Assembly (NCBI GenBank): GCA_902767145.1
Contig: CACXGG010000188.1
Location: forward strand, 1-21,535
Direction of reading: 5' to 3'
Origin: Oscillospiraceae bacterium
GTDB taxonomy: Bacteria > Bacillota > Clostridia > Saccharofermentanales > Saccharofermentanaceae
Length of the DNA stretch: 21,535 nucleotides
Below, piece after piece: positions 7,044 to 14,977 of the stretch. The notes under the pieces are model-generated. The model searched no databases. It saw only the letters and a list, made by a program, of their open reading frames with translations, and had not been told where the DNA came from. A program made the position numbers and the translations under genes. Numbering within the stretch: the stretch's first letter is position 1; the number at the start of each line of letters is the position of its first letter.

Positions 7044-8135
7044 ATGCCGGATATTAAAACAGCAGCAGTCACCATAATCGGACAGAAGCACAGGCAGCGC
7101 GGGATCCCCTGTGAGGATTCATCCTGCACTCTTTCCAGAAATGGTGTAGATGTAGTCGTCGTTGCAGACGGCGCAGGCTCAAAGCAGTATACACATGCAA
7201 GATACGGTTCCGCAGCAGCGGTAAGGACTATCTCCGAGCTTCTTGCAGACCACTTTGATGCAATATATAACGAGAACAGGGAGGCGGCTGTAAGGAGCCT
7301 TATCATCGCCTCCATCACCATAGCTTTTGCGGATCTTGTAAAGGAGCATAAGCTGGATTCCATGGAGAGGCTTTCCTGTACGCTTCTCTTCTGTGCCGTA
7401 AAGGACAGAAGGATGATCGCAGGCCACATAGGTGACGGTCTTATCGTAAGGGTATCTCCTTCAGGAGTCAGTCCTCTTACAATGCCCCAGAACGGAACTA
7501 ATGCTTCCTCCACATATTTTGTAACTGCTCCCCATGCGGCAGATTATTTAAGGCTCATAAAGACCACCACAGATGATATCCACGCCATCGCCATCATGAC
7601 CGACGGTGTCCAGGATTCCGTCTACGATGAGAATAACGGACTTGTAAAGCCGGTTGTGGCCAGGATGGTAGAGACCTTATCCTTCGGTAAGGAAAAGAGT
7701 GAGACAGAGATAAAGGCTATACTTGAAAAGTATATAGTAGGTGCCAGCAACAACAGCGACGACGCTTCCTTCGGTGCTCTTTATATCGATAAGACAAAGG
7801 GCCCTGATGCCAAGTCGCTTCCCACAGGAGCCGATGCTTTCCCCAGAAACTCCGAGACGTTCAAGGACCTTCAGAACCTTATGCTCCCGGATGTAAAGAA
7901 AGCCAGGAACATACTCATAGAGGCCAAGGCCAATACTCCTGTCGGAAAGAATGAGGATGAGGAACATCCCACAAGGAAGAATGCCGAGAACGAGAAGGCA
8001 GCTTCCGTCACACCCGATAAGATCAAAAAAGTAACATCATCAACGAAACGTACATCTTATCTTGTATATGGTTTGGCAATTCTGGAATTTATTGCGATAA
8101 TAATCTTACTGGTTAAGATCTTTTTCTTGAAATAA
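7044..8135 (+). CDS. PP2C-family protein phosphatase with C-terminal membrane anchor
   Basis: 363 residues, starting at ATG 7044 behind AGAAGG. The N-terminal roughly 255 residues carry the PP2C metal-binding signatures: CED (E24, D25), VVADGAGS (D42, G43), GHIGDG (D131), IMTDGV (D187) and NNSDDAS (D239, D240), so it should be an active Mn/Mg-dependent serine/threonine phosphatase. A polar linker (about 255-335) is followed by one hydrophobic segment at about 339-363 that ends the protein, a tail anchor that would leave the phosphatase in the cytoplasm. It is the third gene of the kinase operon and the presumed counter-enzyme to the kinase. Regulation by the vWA partner is inferred from known triads. 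Confidence 0.9.
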   Translation: MPDIKTAAVTIIGQKHRQRGIPCEDSSCTLSRNGVDVVVVADGAGSKQYTHARYGSAAAVRTISELLADHFDAIYNENREAAVRSLIIASITIAFADLVKEHKLDSMERLSCTLLFCAVKDRRMIAGHIGDGLIVRVSPSGVSPLTMPQNGTNASSTYFVTAPHAADYLRLIKTTTDDIHAIAIMTDGVQDSVYDENNGLVKPVVARMVETLSFGKEKSETEIKAILEKYIVGASNNSDDASFGALYIDKTKGPDAKSLPTGADAFPRNSETFKDLQNLMLPDVKKARNILIEAKANTPVGKNEDEEHPTRKNAENEKAASVTPDKIKKVTSSTKRTSYLVYGLAILEFIAIIILLVKIFFLK

Positions 8136-8147
8136 AGGAGGGGACTT

Positions 8148-9029
8148 ATGAATTCAGACGAAAAGAAATATGAAGTACTTCCCGGCGTACAGACACCGGA
8201 CATGAAAACTATAGTTGCAGCCGCATCGGATTTCACAGTATCCGGTGTTGACGATGTGGATGTTAAGAGGATCGAAGAGATCGTTCCTGCCAAGGATGCC
8301 ATCAGGGCAGCCACCAACGCTGATGCCACTGAGCTTCAGGCTCTCGGCAACAAGGTTGCTGAAGAGGAGCAGAGAGCTTCCGAAGAGAGTAAGAAGAGAA
8401 TGGCAGCCATCAAGAACCAGGCTGTATCTGCTCCTGAATCCATTTCCTCCCTTAAGCAGAAGGCAAGCACCATAGCAAGCGAAGAGCGTAAGGAAGCCAT
8501 CGCCAAGGAGCAGGAGGAGCAGAAGGCTAAGCAGGCTGAGGAAGAGGCTAAGCAGGCTGCAAGAGAAGAGAGAAGACAGAAGCAGCAGCAGGCTCTCGAG
8601 GAAAGCCTTGCCAGAAAGGCAAAAGAAGCAGAGAAGAAGGCTGCCGAAGAGGAAGCTAAGAGATCTGCCGAAAAGGCTGAGGAAGATGCAAAGCAGGCTG
8701 AAGAGAAGAAAAAAGCCAAGGAAGAAGCTCTTGCCAAGGTCAACAGCGCCAATAAGGGATCTGCCCAGGACGACGAATATAAGGCATGGGTCAAGGCCAA
8801 GAAAGAAGCTGCCATCAAGGAACAGCAGGAGAAGCAGGCAAAAGCCGGCGAAGCTGCCAAGAAGGCAGAGGAAGCTCCCAAGGAAGAGCCTGCACAGGAA
8901 GAGGCTCCCAAAGTAGAAGAGCCCAAGCCGGCGCCGGCACCGGCACCGAATCCTTCTTCAAGCGAAGGAGAAAAGGGCGGCATAGCATCTGACGATGAGA
9001 CTATGGATGACTTCAGTGAATTCCTCTGA
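8148..9029 (+). CDS. Lys/Ala/Glu-rich coiled-coil protein of the kinase operon
   Basis: 293 residues, unrecognised by family. The start ATG 8148 has the strongest ribosome site of the operon, AAGGAGGGG at 8135-8143, overlapping the PP2C stop. Residues 1-60 are acidic and less repetitive (EVLPGVQTPDMKTIVAAASD). About 65-245 is a long charged helix rich in EEQ/AKQAEEEAK heptad-like runs, resembling TolA- or tropomyosin-like coiled coils by composition only. A Pro-Ala hinge (PAPAPAPNP near 261) leads to an acidic end, DDETMDDFSEFL. There is no signal peptide or membrane segment. As the last gene of the kinase/vWA/PP2C operon it may be the scaffold or a phosphorylation substrate; this is inference. 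Database hits would be dominated by low complexity. Confidence 0.75.
   Translation: MNSDEKKYEVLPGVQTPDMKTIVAAASDFTVSGVDDVDVKRIEEIVPAKDAIRAATNADATELQALGNKVAEEEQRASEESKKRMAAIKNQAVSAPESISSLKQKASTIASEERKEAIAKEQEEQKAKQAEEEAKQAAREERRQKQQQALEESLARKAKEAEKKAAEEEAKRSAEKAEEDAKQAEEKKKAKEEALAKVNSANKGSAQDDEYKAWVKAKKEAAIKEQQEKQAKAGEAAKKAEEAPKEEPAQEEAPKVEEPKPAPAPAPNPSSSEGEKGGIASDDETMDDFSEFL
8928..8948 (+). repeat. Short 6-bp tandem repeat encoding Pro-Ala
   Basis: Three near-identical CCGGC(G/A) units plus a final CCG encode alternating proline and alanine in the coiled-coil gene. It is the most GC-rich spot of that gene and could slip in frame (two residues per unit). Confidence 0.6.
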
Positions 9030-9995
9030 TCAATGTAAGATCAAAGCAAGAACTATATAAACGATATCAATAACAAGGGCAGCTGACACGATCACTGCCC
9101 ATGTTTTTTTCACGCTCAATCCCTTGCGCTTCTTAAGGTGATCGTGGATAGGCGTAGTTACGTTCTTTAAGATGATGACCTTCTTCTTTGTAAGCCTTCC
9201 GATGGTGATCTTAAGGATGGAAAGACCGCCGTCGAAAAGGAAGGGAAGACAGATCACCAGATATGCAAAAGGTATCTTCAGATACATGGAATAGATGGCT
9301 ATGAAAAATCCCAGGGCCCTGGAACCTGCGTCGCCCATAAGGACCTTACTGGGGTTGAAGTTGAAGATGAGATATGCCAGAAGGGCAGATATAAGGATAA
9401 GGCCTCTCAGAAGACCGTGTTCGGTAAGAGTACCGTTTATCACTGCAACGATGATAAAAGTGATGATGCTCAATATGGTAAGGGTACCTGAAAGACCGTC
9501 CACGCCGTCAGTTGCATTTGTGGCATTTACCGCAACTACTATGAGCATGACTGCAAGACAGAAGAAGATGGGTGCGGAGATGAAAAGTGACTGGCCCGTA
9601 AGACCGATCTTTACTTCTGTTCCGTAAGCGACTACGAATACTGCGGCACCGATACCTGCCACAAGAAAGTCCAGGGCGCCCTTTATGTATTCACCCCAGG
9701 GCTCGTCGGATCTGTCGTCCAGAAAGCCGAAGATCATGGAGAGAAGCACCAGGAGCATCAGGAAAAGACAGCCTGAACCGCCGAAAGTGAATATAAGGGA
9801 TACGATCACCGTTACCGTTATAAAGTAGATACCCACTCCGGTGGGCTTTCCTATATTGACCTCGCTTCCTGCGGCATAGAGACGGCCTCTGTCGTGGCCG
9901 AGAAGCTTTTTGCCGAAGGGAAGAAAACGCATACACAGAAAGACCGCAATAAAGGAAACTGCACATGCTGCTATTGATATTACCGTATTACCCAT
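9030..9995 (-). CDS. mraY: MraY-family phospho-sugar transferase (phospho-MurNAc-pentapeptide transferase-like)
   Basis: 321-residue polytopic membrane protein. It would transfer phospho-MurNAc-pentapeptide from UDP to undecaprenyl phosphate (lipid I) at the inner face of the membrane. Motifs: GKPTGVG (49-55), FGFLDD (D93, D94), NATNATDGVDGLSG (157-170), NFNPSKVLMGDAGS (212-225, D222) and the C-terminal loop TPIHDHLKKRKG with H284 and H286 (HDH where MraY usually has HHH). About ten hydrophobic segments. WecA/Rfe-type GlcNAc-1-P transferases are the main alternative, but the PIHDH loop favours MraY. No other cell-wall cluster gene is nearby, so it could be a second or relocated copy. Start ATG at 9995; GAGGAGAG and AGGA lie upstream. 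Its stop abuts the stop of the coiled-coil gene with no spacer. Confidence 0.72.
   Translation of the reverse strand: MGNTVISIAACAVSFIAVFLCMRFLPFGKKLLGHDRGRLYAAGSEVNIGKPTGVGIYFITVTVIVSLIFTFGGSGCLFLMLLVLLSMIFGFLDDRSDEPWGEYIKGALDFLVAGIGAAVFVVAYGTEVKIGLTGQSLFISAPIFFCLAVMLIVVAVNATNATDGVDGLSGTLTILSIITFIIVAVINGTLTEHGLLRGLILISALLAYLIFNFNPSKVLMGDAGSRALGFFIAIYSMYLKIPFAYLVICLPFLFDGGLSILKITIGRLTKKKVIILKNVTTPIHDHLKKRKGLSVKKTWAVIVSAALVIDIVYIVLALILH
9077..9110 (+). terminator. Intrinsic terminator of the kinase operon, inside the mraY-like gene
   Basis: GGGCAG (9077-9082) pairs with CTGCCC (9095-9100). Inside it, after a bulged C, TGA pairs with TCA around a CACGA loop. ATG then seven T (9104-9110) follow on the plus strand. 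It lies 47 bp past the stop of the coiled-coil gene. On the minus strand the same bases encode residues about 296-307 of the MraY-like protein (KKTWAVIVSAAL). Confidence 0.75.
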
Positions 9996-10026
9996 ATATG
10001 ATCCTGACTCTCCTCACTAATAAAAT

Positions 10027-10032
10027 ATTATA
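10027..10032 (-). promoter_or_regulatory. Possible -10 box for the mraY-like gene
   Basis: Minus-strand TATAAT lies 32 bp before ATG 9995 in the divergent gap shared with argS. No good -35 is seen at the right spacing, and the region is AT-rich. Confidence 0.35.
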
Positions 10033-10053
10033 ATACAAATATGCGTTCAGATT

Positions 10054-10062
10054 TGATATAAT
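10054..10062 (+). promoter_or_regulatory. Extended -10 promoter of the argS operon
   Basis: TGATATAAT is a full extended -10 (TGnTATAAT), which reduces the need for a -35; the sequence at the -35 position is poor. It would start transcription near 10069, giving a leader of about 37 bases before ATG 10106. Confidence 0.6.
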
Positions 10063-10093
10063 TTTTGTCGTTAAATATATAAAAATAATGGCC

Positions 10094-10099
10094 GGGAGG
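10094..10099 (+). promoter_or_regulatory. Ribosome binding site that decides the argS start
   Basis: GGGAGG lies 6 bp before ATG 10106. The in-frame upstream ATG at 10088 has no such site and would place this Shine-Dalgarno inside the gene, so 10106 is the better start. Confidence 0.8.
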
Positions 10100-10105
10100 C
10101 AGAAA

Positions 10106-11836
10106 ATGGACTATAAAACATACATATCCGGAAAACTTTCACAGATAACGGATATACCCGCAGAAGAGATATATAAGCTTATCGAGGTACCCCCCAAGCA
10201 GGATATGGGTGATTTCGCATTCCCCTGTTTTACTCTTGCAAAGACCATGAGGAAGGCACCTCCCATGATCGCCAAGGATATCCTCGAAAATGAGATCATA
10301 AGCGGAGACCAGGTCTTTAAGGCTGTATGCGTCGGACCCTATGTAAACTTCTACCTGAACAGGGAAGGCCTTGCATATGATGTAGTCTCCAGGATCAATG
10401 AGGCAGGAGAAGCTTACGGATGCAGTGATATGGGCCAGGGAAAGAATATCATCGTTGAGTATTCATCTCCCAATATCGCCAAGCCCTTCCACGTAGGACA
10501 TGCCTTTACCACTGTCCTTGGAAATTCCCTTTCCAGGATCTACAAAAAGCTGGGCTACAACGTTATAAGAATGAACCACCTGGGTGACTACGGTACCCAG
10601 TTCGGTAAGCTCATCACGGCATACAGGCTCTGGGGCGACGAAGCTGCCCTTAACGAAGATCCCATCAAGGAGCTTCTCAGGATCTATGTAAAGTTCCATG
10701 AGGAGGAGAAGAACGATCCCACACTTACAGATTCCGCCAGGGATAACTTCAGAAAGCTGGAGGAGGGATCCCCCGAGGAGTATGAGCTCTGGAAGAAGTT
10801 CAGGGATATGTCTCTTGTTGTTTTCGAGAAGCTCTACAAGAGGATGGGTGTCGAGTTCGATAACTATAACGGTGAGTCCTTCTACAGCGACAAGATCCCT
10901 GCAGTAGTCGAAGACCTTAAGTCCAAGGGACTTCTCGTGGAGAGCGAGGGTGCCCAGGTAGTAGACCTTGAGGAGTACGGACTTCCTCCGTGCATCATCC
11001 TCAAGAGCGACGGAACTACCATCTATGCTTCCAGGGATATCGCTGCCGTTCTCTACAGGTATAATGAATATAAATTCGACAAGAATATCTATGTAGTAGG
11101 TTCTCCCCAGGCACTTCACTTCAGACAGGTATTCTCTGTCCTTAAGAAGGCCGGATATGATTTTGCAGATGACTGTGTCCATGTGGGATTCGGTCTCGTA
11201 AAGTTCAAGGATATGAAGTTCTCCACAAGAGACGGTAATATCGTTCTTCTTGAGGACCTTCTCAATGAGGCTGTAGCCAAGACCCGTGAAGTCATCGTGG
11301 AGAATGCAAAGACAAGAGGAACAGACATGAGCGAGGAGGAGATCGACGATATCGCCGAGAAGGTGGGTATCGGATCTGTCATCTATACTTATGTGAAGTC
11401 CGGAAGGGAAAGGGATATCGTATTCTCCTGGGAGGAGATGCTGGACTTTGAAGGCGATACCGCTCCCTATCTCATCTATACATATGCCAGGACAAGATCC
11501 ATCCTTCGAAAAGCAGCAGACCAGGGCTTTGTGCCTTCCGATGAGGAGACTGTCCTTTCAAAGCTCACTTCAGATGAAGAATATTCAGTCATCAAGTCCC
11601 TGGCTGACTTTGAGGATGCCGTCAAGAAGGCTGCAGCTTCAAATGAGCCCTTCATGATCTCAAGGCAGATCGCGCTTATCGCCAGGAACTTCAACCGTTT
11701 CTACAATAATTCCAGGATCCTGGGAGATGAGGACAGCGATATGATCAAGGCAAGGCTCGCTCTCTGTGAGGCAGTCTGCAACACCATCAAGTCAGGACTT
11801 GACCTTCTTGGAATTGCCGTAGTCGAGAGGATGTGA
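10106..11836 (+). CDS. argS: Arginyl-tRNA synthetase
   Basis: Attaches arginine to tRNA-Arg in the cytoplasm; class I enzyme, 576 residues, the usual length. An N-terminal tRNA-binding Add-1 domain occupies about residues 1-105. The catalytic Rossmann fold has the HIGH-type motif HVGH (129-132) in SSPNIAKPFHVGH, and the ArgS version of KMSKS, KFSTRDGN (from K371), which lacks the usual second lysine as in many ArgS proteins. The C-terminal anticodon-binding DALR domain ends normally in VVERM. It is the first gene of a four-gene run; the M3 peptidase gene starts 4 bp after its stop. The divergent gap upstream holds an extended -10 but no room for a T-box leader. Confidence 0.96.
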   Translation: MDYKTYISGKLSQITDIPAEEIYKLIEVPPKQDMGDFAFPCFTLAKTMRKAPPMIAKDILENEIISGDQVFKAVCVGPYVNFYLNREGLAYDVVSRINEAGEAYGCSDMGQGKNIIVEYSSPNIAKPFHVGHAFTTVLGNSLSRIYKKLGYNVIRMNHLGDYGTQFGKLITAYRLWGDEAALNEDPIKELLRIYVKFHEEEKNDPTLTDSARDNFRKLEEGSPEEYELWKKFRDMSLVVFEKLYKRMGVEFDNYNGESFYSDKIPAVVEDLKSKGLLVESEGAQVVDLEEYGLPPCIILKSDGTTIYASRDIAAVLYRYNEYKFDKNIYVVGSPQALHFRQVFSVLKKAGYDFADDCVHVGFGLVKFKDMKFSTRDGNIVLLEDLLNEAVAKTREVIVENAKTRGTDMSEEEIDDIAEKVGIGSVIYTYVKSGRERDIVFSWEEMLDFEGDTAPYLIYTYARTRSILRKAADQGFVPSDEETVLSKLTSDEEYSVIKSLADFEDAVKKAAASNEPFMISRQIALIARNFNRFYNNSRILGDEDSDMIKARLALCEAVCNTIKSGLDLLGIAVVERM

Positions 11837-11840
11837 TCAC

Positions 11841-13550
11841 ATGACCGAATCAGTCCTCGGAAGCATGCCGGATTTCAAGAATATAAAGTACAGCCGTCCT
11901 GATATAGATGCTTTCACCGAGCTCATCAAGGAGCTCAGGCTGAAGCTCATGACATGTCAGGATGTGGATCAGGCATCTGAATATATCTTTAAGTATGAGA
12001 AGGAACTGGCGTCCTTTGACACCCAGTATGCACTCTGCAATATCCTTCACGACCTTGACACATCTGATGATTTCTATACTGATGAGCTGGAGTTCTTTGA
12101 CGAGGCTTTTGCCACTGTCAGCGAGCTCTGTGCCGCGCTTCTTACCAGCATGATCAACTGCCCCTGTGCAGATGACCTGAAGGCCAAGTACGGGGATATG
12201 ATCTTCAGGAAGGCCGTCAACCAGAAGGAGACTGTCTCCAATGAGATCATCGACGAGCTGGTAAAGGAATCATCCCTTGAAAATGACTATTCCCAGATCC
12301 AGTCTGAGGCTGAGATCGAATTTGAGGGACAGACCCTTAATCTGAGCCTTTTATCCCCCTATCTCGAGTCCACTGACAGGAAGGTGAGAAAGAAGGCCCA
12401 CAAGGCCCTTGATGCTTACTATATGAGCAAGAAGGAGACCTTCGACAAGATCTATGACGATCTTGTAAAGGTCAGGACTTCAGCTGCCCTGAAGCTGGGT
12501 TATAACAGCTTTACCGAACTCGGCTATAAGAGGATGGAGAGATATGACTACACCAGGGAGGATGTTAAGGCCTTCCGCGATGCAGTGGTCAGATATATCG
12601 TTCCTATTACCACACAGATAAGAAAGCTCCAGCAGGAGAGGCTCGATCTGGAAGATCTTATGTTCTACGATCTGCCCTGTCTTTTTAAGAAGGGAAATCC
12701 CGTTCCCATCGTTCCCGGAGAGGGCTACGAGAGGGTGGCAGGCGATTTCTTCAGAAAGATCTTCGGCGTTGATCCCAGTTTCTTTGACGTGCTCTCAGAA
12801 CATGGATTTACGGACCTTCTTTCGAGAAAGAACAAGTCCACCGGCGGATACTGCATGTATCTTGAGGATTATGCCATCCCGTTTATCTTTATGAACGGCA
12901 ACGGTACTGCAGATGATGTGGCTACTGTTGTCCATGAGGGAGGCCATGCCTATGCAGCCATCCAGAGTGCGGAGGTTTCTCCCTTTGTGGAATGTCTTTC
13001 ACCGACACTTGAGACATGTGAGATCCATTCCACATCCATGGAGTTCCTTTCCTATCCTTATATGGATATGTTCTACGGCGACAAGGCCGAGCAGTACAGG
13101 GAACTTCATATGACCCAGGGACTTCTTTTCCTGCCCTACGGCTGTATGGTGGATGAGTTCCAGCACATCATCTATGACGATCCGGATCTTACTCCGGACG
13201 AAAGACATAAGGTTTGGCATGATCTTGAGCTCAAGTACCAGCCCTTTATCAATTATGATAATGACCATCCCTTCCACGCCATGGGAGGTGCCTGGATGAA
13301 AAAGGATCATATCTTTACCACACCTTTCTACTATATCGATTACTGTCTCGCCCATATGTGCGCACTGCAGCTCTGGGACGAGTCCAGGACCGATATGAAG
13401 TCTGCTCTTGATAAGTACAACAGGCTCTGTGCCTCCGGCGGTACTGATACTTTCCTGAAGCTCATCAAGAACGCAGGCCTTGAGTCTCCCTTTGATGTAA
13501 AGGTTATTAAGAGACTTGCATTCTCCACATGTGAGTTCCTGAAATTATGA
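11841..13550 (+). CDS. M3-family oligoendopeptidase (PepF-like)
   Basis: Zinc metallopeptidase that cuts short peptides in the cytoplasm. 569 residues, typical for the family. The zinc site is HEGGH (H365, E366, H369) with the third ligand E394 in EIHSTSMEF, exactly 25 residues after the second histidine as expected for M3. The N-terminal half is helical (M3_N-like); YYIDYCLAHMCALQLW near residue 500 matches the conserved substrate-binding tyrosine segment. The start ATG 11841 is preceded by GAGAGG 10 bp upstream, inside the end of argS. Its TGA overlaps the rsmF start by 4 bp (ATGA), a sign of translational coupling. PepF versus another M3 subgroup is not resolved. Confidence 0.92.
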   Translation: MTESVLGSMPDFKNIKYSRPDIDAFTELIKELRLKLMTCQDVDQASEYIFKYEKELASFDTQYALCNILHDLDTSDDFYTDELEFFDEAFATVSELCAALLTSMINCPCADDLKAKYGDMIFRKAVNQKETVSNEIIDELVKESSLENDYSQIQSEAEIEFEGQTLNLSLLSPYLESTDRKVRKKAHKALDAYYMSKKETFDKIYDDLVKVRTSAALKLGYNSFTELGYKRMERYDYTREDVKAFRDAVVRYIVPITTQIRKLQQERLDLEDLMFYDLPCLFKKGNPVPIVPGEGYERVAGDFFRKIFGVDPSFFDVLSEHGFTDLLSRKNKSTGGYCMYLEDYAIPFIFMNGNGTADDVATVVHEGGHAYAAIQSAEVSPFVECLSPTLETCEIHSTSMEFLSYPYMDMFYGDKAEQYRELHMTQGLLFLPYGCMVDEFQHIIYDDPDLTPDERHKVWHDLELKYQPFINYDNDHPFHAMGGAWMKKDHIFTTPFYYIDYCLAHMCALQLWDESRTDMKSALDKYNRLCASGGTDTFLKLIKNAGLESPFDVKVIKRLAFSTCEFLKL

Positions 13551-14977
13551 GACTTCCCGAGGGATTTACTTCAAGGATGAACGATTTCTTTGACCGCGCA
13601 GGTATTACCGGCGCGGGTTTTGAGGAGAGCTTTGACAAGGAGCCTCTGAAGGGGATAAGGATCAACAGGTCCAAGGTCCCTGAGGAGAAGTACCAGGATA
13701 TCCTTTCATCCCTGGGCCTTTCCGAAGATCCTGTTGCCTGGTGTGACGGGGGCTTTTACGATACCAATGAATCCTCTGGAAACGACCCTTATTACCACGC
13801 CGGTGTCTATTATCCCCAGGAGCCTTCAGCCATGCTGCCCGCCCAGGTTCTCTCCGCTAAGCCCGGAGACAGGGTGCTGGATCTCTGTGCTGCCCCGGGA
13901 GGTAAAGCCTGCAGGCTGGGGGAGGACCTGAAGGGGGAAGGACTTCTCATCGCCAATGAGATAAATGCAACCAGGGCAAAGGCGCTCCTTAGAAATATCG
14001 AGAGGATGGGTATAAGTAATGCCGTGATCCTCAACGAGACTCCCGAAAAGCTGGCAGGCCGTTTCAAGGGCTTTTTCGATAAGATCCTCCTTGACGTTCC
14101 CTGTTCCGGGGAAGGCATGTTCAGAAGAGACCCCAATGCGGTGAAGAGCTGGGAGAGGTTCGGACCTGACACATGTATGCCCATCCAGGAGGAGATACTG
14201 GAATGCGCTCATCTGATGCTGAGAAGCGGTGGTGAGCTCGTATATTCCACATGTACCTTCTTTGAGGGTGAGGATGAGGAGCAGATAATAAAGTTCATGG
14301 AAAGGCATCCCGGATATAAGGTGATAAGCCATCCGGAGATCTCAGGAGTCACATCCCAGGGGGAGGACGGCATCCTTCCCGGAAGCATGAGGATCTGGCC
14401 ACATCTGTCCAGAGGAGACGGCCATTTCTGTGTCCATCTAAAGAAGTCCGGGGATGAGGAGACGGAGACATTCTCACTGGAAAAGCTCCCTTCCTACAAA
14501 AATAAGAGAGACGATAACTATGGTTTCGGTAAGTCCAGGGAAGCATATATCTCTTTCCTTAAGGAGATCCTGAAAGACCCGCCGAAGAATATCGACGGCT
14601 TTCTCATGCACAGGGAGAAGATCCATATCCTCCCGGTAAATGAAAGGCTCTTTGACGGCCTTAAGACGGTCAAGCTGGGGATGTTCCCGGGAGAGATCAA
14701 GCTCACGACCACGGAGAGGCTGTTTATACCTTCGCATTCACTGGCTCTGACCCTCAGGCAGGAGGATATAAGGGAAGATTCACTTCTCCGCCTTTCCAGG
14801 GATGATGAGAGGCTTATCAGATATCTTAAGGGTGAGACCATCATATCTGATGACAGTACATTAAAGAATAAGGGACACGTGATCATTTCCGTTGACGGCT
14901 ATCCTCTGGGATTCGGAAAGATATCCGGGGACGGATCCGTGAAGAATATGTATCCCAAGGCATGGAGGTTATTATGA
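13547..14977 (+). CDS. rsmF: RsmF-type rRNA cytosine-C5 methyltransferase (NOL1/NOP2/Sun family)
   Basis: S-adenosylmethionine-dependent 5-methylcytosine methyltransferase acting on rRNA. 476 residues. YYPQEPSAMLPA precedes the SAM motif LDLCAAPGGKA near residues 110-125. Motif IV is DVPCSGEGMFRRDP (D183, C186) and motif VI STCTF carries the nucleophile C236. The C-terminal part (about 300-476) with GFLMHREKIHILP and HVIISVDGYPLGFGK fits the PUA-like RsmF C-terminal domain, which separates RsmF from RsmB. The start codon overlaps the M3 peptidase stop (ATGA) and its own stop overlaps the rdgB start in the same way. The exact target base is assumed from the family. Confidence 0.9.
   Translation: MRLPEGFTSRMNDFFDRAGITGAGFEESFDKEPLKGIRINRSKVPEEKYQDILSSLGLSEDPVAWCDGGFYDTNESSGNDPYYHAGVYYPQEPSAMLPAQVLSAKPGDRVLDLCAAPGGKACRLGEDLKGEGLLIANEINATRAKALLRNIERMGISNAVILNETPEKLAGRFKGFFDKILLDVPCSGEGMFRRDPNAVKSWERFGPDTCMPIQEEILECAHLMLRSGGELVYSTCTFFEGEDEEQIIKFMERHPGYKVISHPEISGVTSQGEDGILPGSMRIWPHLSRGDGHFCVHLKKSGDEETETFSLEKLPSYKNKRDDNYGFGKSREAYISFLKEILKDPPKNIDGFLMHREKIHILPVNERLFDGLKTVKLGMFPGEIKLTTTERLFIPSHSLALTLRQEDIREDSLLRLSRDDERLIRYLKGETIISDDSTLKNKGHVIISVDGYPLGFGKISGDGSVKNMYPKAWRLL
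14964..14968 (+). promoter_or_regulatory. Ribosome binding site that decides the rdgB start
   Basis: GGAGG sits 5 bp before ATG 14974. An in-frame ATG at 14962 overlaps this motif and has no site of its own, so 14974 is preferred. The site lies within the last codons of rsmF. Confidence 0.8.

Noticed and set aside
8928..8948. CCGGC(A/G) repeats as a mobile or CRISPR-like repeat
   Set aside because: Only three in-frame units coding Pro-Ala; a local codon-level repeat inside a hinge.
8336..8983. Long open frame (215 codons) antisense to the coiled-coil gene
   Set aside because: Its Ala/Ser/Cys/Leu-rich product is what antisense of GAA/GCC/AAG repeats gives. It has no supporting ribosome site and the plus-strand gene fits the operon.
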